Origin: Acetofilamentum sp.
GTDB lineage: Bacteria > Bacteroidota > Bacteroidia > Bacteroidales > JAFGXI01
Direction: 5' to 3'
Assembly: GCA_020720565.1 (NCBI GenBank)
Contig: DYOK01000019.1
Coordinates: 1 to 22,296, forward strand
Length of the DNA stretch: 22,296 bases
The translations under genes and the position numbers were made by a program. Under the pieces are notes generated by a model, which was not told the origin of the DNA, searched no databases, and was given only the letters and a program-made list of their open reading frames with translations. Below are positions 15,162-20,852 of the stretch, piece by piece (position 1 is the first letter of the stretch; each line of letters starts with the position of its first letter).

Positions 15162-15947
15162 ATGACCCAGAAACTAGAAATTGCCATACAAGCCGCCATA
15201 AAAGGAGGGCTTGCCATTTTGGACATATACCAATCCGCCGATTTTGGTATTACTCAAAAAGAAGATGATAGCCCTTTAACTAAAGCCGATATAGCAGCTC
15301 ATAATGCAATAATCGAAGTGTTATCGGCTTCTCAATTACCAATTTTAAGCGAAGAATCTAAAGCCATCGATTATTCCGAAAGACAAAAATGGGATATTTT
15401 TTGGATGGTCGACCCATTAGACGGCACCAAAGAGTTTATCAAACGAAATGGCGAATTCACTGTAAATATTGCATTAATCGAACATCAAAAGCCAATTTTG
15501 GGCGTGATTTACGTTCCAGTTACCGATGTGTTGTATTTTGCCGATAAAACAAATGGCTCATTTAAGATTGAGCATGCAACAAGTTTCACCTTAAGCAATT
15601 TGTTGAAATTAGCAGCGAGACTGCCCATTAGTAAAACAGATACGTATTCCGTAGTCGGTAGTCGTTCGCATCAAAACGAAGCCACACAATTGTATTTCGA
15701 AAACATAGTCAAAGAAAAAGGACCAATTGCAATAAAGTCGATAGGTAGCTCGCTAAAATTTTGTTTGATAGCCGAAGGCCTTGCTGATGCATATCCACGT
15801 TTAGGCCCCACAATGGAGTGGGATACCGCCGCTGGCCATGCTATTGCACAGTTTTCGGGTGCTAAAGTAGGTCAAATCGAATCCGACTTACCACTTGTTT
15901 ATAATAAGCCTAATTTACTCAATCCTTTTTTTAAAGTAACTCGATAG
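15162..15947 (+). CDS. cysQ: 3'(2'),5'-bisphosphate nucleotidase
   Basis: 261 aa. A magnesium-dependent, lithium-sensitive phosphatase of the inositol-monophosphatase fold that removes PAP, the by-product of sulfate assimilation. The metal-binding motifs are present: the acidic pair in ILSEES (61-66), the signature DPLDGTKEFIKRNGEFTVNIAL (84-105) with D84, D87, G88 and T89, and EWDTAAGHA (219-227) with D221. SPLTKADIAAHNAI (37-50) is the usual N-terminal helix. It lies 6 bases after the SLC13 transporter, forming an uptake-plus-PAP-removal pair; cysD, cysN and cysC are not in the window. Repeat copy D follows its stop by 8 bases. Confidence 0.94.
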   Translation: MTQKLEIAIQAAIKGGLAILDIYQSADFGITQKEDDSPLTKADIAAHNAIIEVLSASQLPILSEESKAIDYSERQKWDIFWMVDPLDGTKEFIKRNGEFTVNIALIEHQKPILGVIYVPVTDVLYFADKTNGSFKIEHATSFTLSNLLKLAARLPISKTDTYSVVGSRSHQNEATQLYFENIVKEKGPIAIKSIGSSLKFCLIAEGLADAYPRLGPTMEWDTAAGHAIAQFSGAKVGQIESDLPLVYNKPNLLNPFFKVTR

Positions 15948-15955
15948 TTCTATTA

Positions 15956-15989
15956 AGGTCTTCGACCTATTTCTTCTTTTGGTAACTGT
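15956..15989 (+). repeat. intergenic palindromic repeat, copy D
   Basis: Starts AGGTCTTCGACCT, then a pyrimidine-rich tract ending AACTGT. It is 30 of 33 identical to the minus-strand copy at 4585-4617. It lies in the 3' region of cysQ and could form a short hairpin followed by a broken U tract. Similarity continues past 15989 to the copy downstream of rprX (41-base block 15984-16024 against 17769-17809). Confidence 0.72.
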
Positions 15990-16047
15990 TTTTCAAACTT
16001 ACGGCTTAATATATTACAACATTATATTATTCAAAATACATAATATA

Positions 16048-16062
16048 GGAATCGAGGTCTTT
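16048..16062 (+). repeat. degenerate half-copy of the intergenic repeat
   Basis: GGAATCGAGGTCTTTG repeats the left arm of the core (AGGTCTTNG) without the right arm. It is 99 bases after copy D; a comparable GGAATTAGGTC string follows copy A by 112 bases. Confidence 0.3.
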
Positions 16063-16112
16063 GCTTAACAAGTTTTAATAATCCCGAAAGCTCAGTATTG
16101 ATATTTACGATG

Positions 16113-16120
16113 TAACTTTG
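16113..16120 (+). promoter_or_regulatory. rprX: -7 element of rprX, leaderless start predicted
   Basis: TAACTTTG is a perfect TAnnTTTG ending 5 bases before the ATG at 16126. With the usual 5-6 base distance to the first transcribed base, the mRNA would begin at or next to the start codon. No clear TTTG lies at -33. Confidence 0.6.
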
Positions 16121-16125
16121 TGCCA

Positions 16126-17697
16126 ATGAATTGGATCAACAGAAGATATTTATGGATATTGGTGGGCATTATTTTACTTTCGATGCTCGGCTTAATTGCC
16201 ATTCAGAGTTATTGGATCAATAATTCGTATCACATTAAAGAGAAATATTTTAGCTATCAAGTTAACAAAGCCCTTTCAGAGGTTATTGCTCAACTCGAAA
16301 CCCAAGAAACGGTATTCGAAATTAGCAACGAAGTGTTTCAAATGGCCGATAATAAAGACAGTTTAGTCGACCGTTCGGTGAATAAATTCGATCAATCTTT
16401 AAAAAATTACAAGAGTGATTACCGCACTTTAGCCAATCGCAGTTCGGTGACCATGAGTGGCAGTGCCAGTAAAATAGATACTTCGATCAATTATATTAAT
16501 CCTCACGCGAATAAAAAGGCGAACAAAGAACCATTTCTGGAGATTTCTTCGACCGATGTGAAAGATATTTTGAAAAATAAGGTCGATAACCAAACATTAT
16601 TTGTCGAGAAAATTGTAAATCAGATATTGAATTACAACGAAGATGTGATGAAACGAATCGAGAAAGTGGATTTGCAAGCCCTTATTAAAAAGAACTTGAA
16701 CGACCACGATATCCAGATCGAATTTGAATATGCCATTCGCTCCGACGGAAAAATTAAGTATTCGACAGAAGCCTTTAAAGAAGAGCGTTCCAAATTGTAC
16801 TCTAAGCAGTTGTTTCCCAATAATTTGTTTCACGACAGCGATTTTTTAGAGTTATACATCCCAGATCGCACTTCGTTTATTGTCAGAACAATGATTCCAA
16901 TTATTGTGATTACCATTGTTTTAACCTTTCTAATTATTGGATTGGTAATCTTTAATTTTATTGTCATTGTCCGGCAAAAAAAATTGGGCGACATTAAAAA
17001 CGATTTTGTCAACAACTTGACGCACGAATTAAAAACACCGATCGCCACCATTTCTTTAGCCGGACAGATGCTATCCGACAAAGATATCGTATCGTCGAAA
17101 ACCAGCATAGAACGATATGCAGGCATAATCAATCAAGAGGCCAAACGATTAACCGATCAAGTTGAAAAGGTGCTTCAAATCGCCTTGCTCGACAAAGGCG
17201 ACATCAAGTTAAAAAACAAGAAAATCGATTTAAACGAATTGGTTAGAACCGCAATCGATTCTTTTCAGATAAAAATCGACAATTATCATGGTCGGTTAAA
17301 TGGGAATTTGTCTAATGATGCCTTGTGGTTGTATATCGACGAAACCCATATGAGCAATTTGATTCATAATTTACTCGATAACGCCTTGAAGTATCGACAA
17401 GGGGCACCTATTATCAATATATTTACAGATCAAGATGAGCAAGATATCTATCTCACGGTTCAAGATAATGGAATTGGTATTAGCAAAGTCGATCAATTAC
17501 GAATATTCGAGAAATTTTATCGGGTCGAAACGGGAAATGTACACAACATTAAAGGATTTGGTCTCGGATTGAGTTATGTTAAAAAAATTGTCGATATTTA
17601 CAAAGGAAAAATTGAAGTCAAAAGTAAACTGAAACAAGGTTCAAGTTTTACCATTCGCTTACCCAAACCCGATTTTTCACAAATTGATGCTTTATAG
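16126..17697 (+). CDS. rprX: sensor histidine kinase, RprX-type
   Basis: 523 aa inner-membrane kinase. TM1 at about 9-27, a large periplasmic sensor region (28-250) rich in Asn, Lys and Asp without a recognised fold, and TM2 at about 254-283. There is no obvious HAMP domain; the cytosolic part starts at once with HisKA, FVNNLTHELKTPIATISLAGQML (294-316), phospho-acceptor H300, then HATPase_c: N box NLIHNLLDNALKY (411-423), G1 DNGIGIS (447-453), F box FEKFYR (461-466), G2 GFGLGLS (477-483). Length, layout and the adjacent regulator match the Bacteroidales RprX/RprY pair. A GTG at 16120 would add MP but overlaps the -7 promoter element, so ATG 16126 is chosen. The signal sensed is unknown. Confidence 0.88.
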   Translation: MNWINRRYLWILVGIILLSMLGLIAIQSYWINNSYHIKEKYFSYQVNKALSEVIAQLETQETVFEISNEVFQMADNKDSLVDRSVNKFDQSLKNYKSDYRTLANRSSVTMSGSASKIDTSINYINPHANKKANKEPFLEISSTDVKDILKNKVDNQTLFVEKIVNQILNYNEDVMKRIEKVDLQALIKKNLNDHDIQIEFEYAIRSDGKIKYSTEAFKEERSKLYSKQLFPNNLFHDSDFLELYIPDRTSFIVRTMIPIIVITIVLTFLIIGLVIFNFIVIVRQKKLGDIKNDFVNNLTHELKTPIATISLAGQMLSDKDIVSSKTSIERYAGIINQEAKRLTDQVEKVLQIALLDKGDIKLKNKKIDLNELVRTAIDSFQIKIDNYHGRLNGNLSNDALWLYIDETHMSNLIHNLLDNALKYRQGAPIINIFTDQDEQDIYLTVQDNGIGISKVDQLRIFEKFYRVETGNVHNIKGFGLGLSYVKKIVDIYKGKIEVKSKLKQGSSFTIRLPKPDFSQIDAL

Positions 17698-17746
17698 AAA
17701 AAATGTAGAAGGCAAAAAAGATATTTTGGAAATCGTTTAAGGTGTT

Positions 17747-17809
17747 AGGTCTGTTTCTTTTTGTAATTAACTATTTATCAATCTTATAACTTAATATAAT
17801 TTGGCATTA
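17747..17809 (+). repeat. intergenic repeat, copy G (core partly deleted)
   Basis: Begins AGGTCTGTTTCTTTTTG, as if the right arm of the palindrome had been lost, and then aligns with the stretch after copy D: bases 17769-17809 match 15984-16024 at 30 of 41 ungapped positions, including a shared CTTAATATA and CATTA. It lies about 50 bases after the rprX stop, so rprX is bracketed by two related repeats. Confidence 0.5.
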
Positions 17810-17829
17810 AATAATACTTAGATAAGGTA

Positions 17830-17867
17830 AATCTCAAAAATACAATCAAATTATTATTTTTGAGATT
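17830..17867. promoter_or_regulatory. rprY: inverted repeat over the rprY promoter, candidate operator
   Basis: AATCTCAAAAAT (17830-17841) and ATTTTTGAGATT (17856-17867) form a perfect 12-bp inverted repeat with a 14-base spacer. The right arm covers the -7 element, and the left arm covers the region between the -33 and -7 positions. Placement suggests an operator, though a hairpin role cannot be excluded. Confidence 0.6.
17855..17862 (+). promoter_or_regulatory. rprY: -7 element of rprY
   Basis: TATTTTTG fits TAnnTTTG; no TTTG at -33, which may mean dependence on an activator. Predicted leader about 74 nt. It gives rprY a transcript separate from rprX. Confidence 0.5.
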
Positions 17868-17941
17868 ACAATTCAAAATCAAACTAAAGTATAATATTTT
17901 AAAACAAAATTCGTTACAAACTTCAATTACCCACAAATACT

Positions 17942-18637
17942 ATGGAAAAACAAATAAAAATTCTTTTAGCCGAAGATGATAAAAACTTAGGCACATTACT
18001 TCAAGAATATCTTACAGCAAAAAAATATGAGGTCGATTTAGCGTCCGACGGGCAATATGCACTCGAAGCCTATGCCGAAAAAGATTTTGACTTGTGTATA
18101 TTTGATGTCATGATGCCCCGAATGGATGGATTCACGCTGGCAAAAGAAATTCGTAAAATCGACCCGCATGTGCCCATTATTTTTTTAACGGCCAAATCGC
18201 TTAAAGAAGATTTAATTGAAGGGTTCCAATCTGGTGCCGACGATTATTTAACAAAGCCTTTCAGTATGGAAGAGCTTATTTTAAGAATCCAAGCCATAAT
18301 GCGAAGGGTTGGAAGCAAACCTACCGAAATGGGACAAACCAAGTTTCAATTGGGACGATACGAGTTCGATTCGCAAAAACAAATGCTTCTAATCGATGGC
18401 GAAGAAAAGAAGCTGACCACCAAAGAATCGGAATTACTTCGTTTGCTTTGCATTAACCAAAACAATCTGCTCGACCGAAACGACGCACTCAACGAAGTTT
18501 GGTCTGACGATAATTATTTTAATGCTAGAAGTATGGATGTATATATCACAAAATTGAGAAAATTATTAAAACAAGATGAGCGGATTCAGATTATCAATAT
18601 ACATGGTAGAGGTTTTAAACTGCTTATCGACGAGTGA
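17942..18637 (+). CDS. rprY: OmpR/PhoB-family response regulator, RprY-type
   Basis: 231 aa DNA-binding regulator, cognate partner of the upstream kinase. Receiver domain 1-122: acidic pair E11 D12, phospho-acceptor D55 in CIFDVMMPRMDG, T83 in FLTAKSLKED, and K105 in DDYLTKPFSMEEL. A winged-helix output domain follows (about 135-231): LTTKESELLRLLCIN, the recognition helix NARSMDVYITKLRKLLK, and the wing IINIHGRGFKLL. Sequence details such as LTAKSLKEDLIEGFQSGADDY and NYFNARSMDVYITKLRK closely fit Bacteroidales RprY. It is 244 bases from rprX and has its own promoter overlapped by an inverted repeat, which could be an autoregulatory site. Confidence 0.92.
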   Translation: MEKQIKILLAEDDKNLGTLLQEYLTAKKYEVDLASDGQYALEAYAEKDFDLCIFDVMMPRMDGFTLAKEIRKIDPHVPIIFLTAKSLKEDLIEGFQSGADDYLTKPFSMEELILRIQAIMRRVGSKPTEMGQTKFQLGRYEFDSQKQMLLIDGEEKKLTTKESELLRLLCINQNNLLDRNDALNEVWSDDNYFNARSMDVYITKLRKLLKQDERIQIINIHGRGFKLLIDE

Positions 18638-18666
18638 GCCATGGTAAGTAGATCTTAATTGTCCCG

Positions 18667-18705
18667 AAATGAGCCTAGTCAAAAACACTGAGCTCATTTT
18701 TTTTT
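18667..18705 (+). terminator. intrinsic terminator of rprY
   Basis: Stem AAATGAGC (18667-18674) / GCTCATTT (18692-18699) with a 17-nt loop that contains a further AGT/ACT pairing, followed by a T run to 18705. It lies 29 bases after the stop codon. Confidence 0.85.
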
Positions 18706-18805
18706 GCGTTTTCAGCTTAGTGTGATTGGCGTAAAATTCTGATATTATTGTATTTGCGAATAACTCAGATCGTCTCTGTGCGTATCAGAATCAAAAAAGT
18801 AAGCC

Positions 18806-19357
18806 ATGCAAACCAAACATAAAATAGGATTGTTGATGATGTTGATTTCGTTTATCATGTCTTGCGAAAAACCATTTGACGAATCACAAAAAGAATCAGC
18901 CCAAACACAAGAACCGACTGTCAGTATTTTGTCGGCTGCTCAACCCTGTTATTACAAAGATTCGCTTCGATGTGCGACCATTGTAAGAGTAAAAAGTGTC
19001 ATATGCAAACAAGAAGGATACGAATTGCTCAGTACCTCAATTGTAAAAAACTTCCAAAACCCTTTTCCTAATATCGAACCGCCCTATATTTCGAATGTCA
19101 GAAACAAGAAAGATTCGCTCATTGTAAAGTTAGTGTGGGAAATCGATTGCAAAGCCGAAGGTTTAGCCGGTATCGAGCTCGTTGATGGCACAAAAATTAA
19201 TTTTTTATATAAAAAATACAGAACTACCGTAAAGGATTCGTCTTGCTATTATACTGCTGAATTTGTGATTCTAAAACGCAAATGGACCAGGCTACAATTT
19301 GCTTTCGAGGGTCAAAACCTTAATGTGCTAAATGATGCCAGTTCGTTCTCGCTGTAG
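18806..19357 (+). CDS. hypothetical lipoprotein
   Basis: 183 aa; family not recognised. The signal peptide has a hydrophobic core (8-17) and lipobox IMSC with C20, followed by EKPFDESQKES, so it is probably lipidated and exported. The mature part is beta-rich (LIVKLVWEIDCKAEGLAGIELVDG and similar), with five further cysteines, some possibly disulfide-bonded: QPCYY, LRCAT, VICKQ, EIDCK and SSCYY. No promoter matching the strict consensus is seen upstream. It lies 50 bases before a T9SS-exported protein on the same strand and may be co-expressed with it. Confidence 0.75.
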   Translation: MQTKHKIGLLMMLISFIMSCEKPFDESQKESAQTQEPTVSILSAAQPCYYKDSLRCATIVRVKSVICKQEGYELLSTSIVKNFQNPFPNIEPPYISNVRNKKDSLIVKLVWEIDCKAEGLAGIELVDGTKINFLYKKYRTTVKDSSCYYTAEFVILKRKWTRLQFAFEGQNLNVLNDASSFSL

Positions 19358-19376
19358 TTGGTCAAAACCAAAACTT
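19358..19376 (+). repeat. short hairpin after the lipoprotein stop, possible decayed repeat
   Basis: TTGGT-CAAA-ACCAA (19358-19371) begins at the base after the TAG stop. The string GGTCAAAACCAAAACTT resembles GGTCAAAGACCATAACTT at copy C (10581 on), differing by one deletion and one substitution. It may be a decayed family member or a weak processing hairpin between two genes. Confidence 0.35.
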
Positions 19377-19407
19377 AGATCGAAACTAATATATAAAACT
19401 TAATATT

Positions 19408-20595
19408 ATGAAAACAACTCTACTAATTGGTATGATGTACTTCGGGTTGATGGGACAAAACCTATGTGCACAGATTCCAGCAAGACCAATTGAAATGACA
19501 GGTTATTTATTAACACCTTACGATGCGGATTTAAGCATTTGGACAGGCTCTTGGCAAGCCCCACAATGTGTTTACGATCGAGGCTTATACCAAGATAATC
19601 CAGACCATTGGACACAAGATGCTTCATGGGAAGGTACCACATGGAACAACAATTACTCTGGGTATGGCATATTTGTAGTCGACTTGAAAGAAATAAGAAC
19701 CATTAATAGGTTTCGGGTCTTTCAGATGTTTTCCGATGGGAAAATTACTGGGATAAAAATTTTCAAAAACACCACTTATACAGGCTCTACGGCTCCATTG
19801 TCATCGTCGGGCGGATGGGCTGAAGTTACATCAGGATTAACTACGATTGGGGCTGGCTTAAATAATACATCGTACATTTCGAGCCCAACCAATATTTCGA
19901 CCAGCGATTTTAGTACCAGATATATCATGCTATATTGCTACAACGATGGTACTCTTGGCTCGACAAGCTTTATCGAACTCAAAGGAATTAAAGCGTTCTA
20001 TTTTGATGGCAGTTCGTATTCTATCAACTATATGCGTAGCGCTCCAGGTGCCACACTGCCCGTGCAATTACTCGATTATAAAGCCATTTGCCAAAAGAAT
20101 GGCACTCAATTGCAATGGTCAACCGCCAGCGAATTTTCTAGTGACCATTTTTTAATCGAAAAATCAAATGATGCTAAAGCATGGCATGTGATCGGTAAAA
20201 TAAATGCAGCTGGACACAGCAACCAAGCCTTAGCGTATGAGTATTTCGATAAAGATTTGAATACCCAAACCACCTATTATCGCTTAAAACAGATCGATTT
20301 TAATGGGAACTACACATACTATCAAACATCTTCCGAACCTTGTGATGCAGTGCCGAACTGCCAATTTAAAATTTATCCTAACCCCAGCAAAGGCCAATTT
20401 ACAATTAATGGGCTTGAACAAAACATAACATCTGTGGCCATCTATAATGCTTTCGGAACAGTAGTTTGGAGTCAAAACATTACACCAAATCAGAAAGTCG
20501 AAGTCGATTTATCGGAATATCCGAATGGAGTTTTTTACGTCAATGCTCAATCGTCATCTCACACATCAATTCAAAAAATTAGCATTTGCAAATAA
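19408..20595 (+). CDS. secreted discoidin-like protein with type IX secretion sorting domain
   Basis: 395 aa. Signal peptide 1-21. Residues about 30-200 look like an F5/8 type C (discoidin/galactose-binding) fold: GYGIFVVDLKEIRTINRFRVFQ (85-106), FSDGKITGIKIFKN (108-121), GGWAEVTSG (135-143), and RYIMLYCYNDGTLGSTSFIELKGIKAF (171-197). Next is the beta module common in Bacteroidota exoproteins, LPVQLLDYKAICQKNGTQLQWSTASEFSSDHFLIEKS through YYRLKQIDFNG (217-300). The C-terminus (320-395) is a type A T9SS sorting domain: IYPNPSKGQFTI, VAIYNAFGTVVW, DLSEYPNGVFYV, ending in a KISICK strand. It should cross the outer membrane by T9SS and be anchored or released. A carbohydrate or adhesion ligand is plausible but not shown; no enzyme domain is seen. 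Confidence 0.87.
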   Translation: MKTTLLIGMMYFGLMGQNLCAQIPARPIEMTGYLLTPYDADLSIWTGSWQAPQCVYDRGLYQDNPDHWTQDASWEGTTWNNNYSGYGIFVVDLKEIRTINRFRVFQMFSDGKITGIKIFKNTTYTGSTAPLSSSGGWAEVTSGLTTIGAGLNNTSYISSPTNISTSDFSTRYIMLYCYNDGTLGSTSFIELKGIKAFYFDGSSYSINYMRSAPGATLPVQLLDYKAICQKNGTQLQWSTASEFSSDHFLIEKSNDAKAWHVIGKINAAGHSNQALAYEYFDKDLNTQTTYYRLKQIDFNGNYTYYQTSSEPCDAVPNCQFKIYPNPSKGQFTINGLEQNITSVAIYNAFGTVVWSQNITPNQKVEVDLSEYPNGVFYVNAQSSSHTSIQKISICK

Positions 20596-20700
20596 TCTGA
20601 AGAGATTTAGCATGGAGTAGATTTGAGTTCACTAAATGTTAATTTCATAGGTGTTCTGTGATTTTCAATTCTAACCTGCCTGTCCCATTTTGTCGTGATG

Positions 20701-20759
20701 TAACCCTCATAAAAGCAATAGTTCGATTTAAAAAATCTTCTATTGCTTAATGCGGGTTA
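20701..20759. repeat. 59-nt nested inverted repeat upstream of rpoN
   Basis: Four paired blocks share one centre: TAACCC (20701-20706)/GGGTTA (20754-20759), CAT (20708-20710)/ATG (20750-20752), AAGCAATAG (20713-20721)/CTATTGCTT (20740-20748), and GATTT (20725-20729)/AAATC (20733-20737) around an AAA loop. This makes 23 bp of pairing with only small bulges. There is no T run after it on the plus strand, so it is not a standard terminator of the upstream gene. It could be a structured RNA, an attenuator of rpoN or a small mobile palindrome. Confidence 0.65.
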
Positions 20760-20782
20760 AAAAAAGCCGCTTTGTTCTATTG

Positions 20783-20810
20783 TTTGGCAAATGCAATTGG
20801 ATTAATTTTA
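20783..20810 (+). promoter_or_regulatory. rpoN: possible weak rpoN promoter
   Basis: TTTG (20783-20786), 16-bp spacer, TAATTTTA (20803-20810). The spacer is short and the -7 lacks its final G. It is the best candidate in the gap between the dyad and rpoN. Confidence 0.3.
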
Positions 20811-20852
20811 CTACAATATTAGATCATTGCTAAAGCGTAAATCTTCACTACC

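Noticed and set aside
15948..16119. CRISPR array or integration site in the repeat-bearing spacers
   Set aside because: Repeats are scattered singly over 13 kb, on both strands, with no regular spacing, no cas genes and no integrase.
16120..16125. GTG start for the rprX kinase
   Set aside because: The GTG begins at the last base of the -7 promoter element and could not be transcribed from it; the ATG 6 bases later fits.
18736..18791. 9-bp inverted repeat ATTCTGATA / TATCAGAAT before the hypothetical lipoprotein
   Set aside because: Arms are separated by 38 bases with nothing else supporting it; plausible by chance in AT-rich DNA.
20785..20800. Possible sigma-54 (-24/-12) promoter before rpoN
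   Set aside because: GG is present but there is no GC at the required 10-base spacing; similar GG...GC hits elsewhere lie inside genes.
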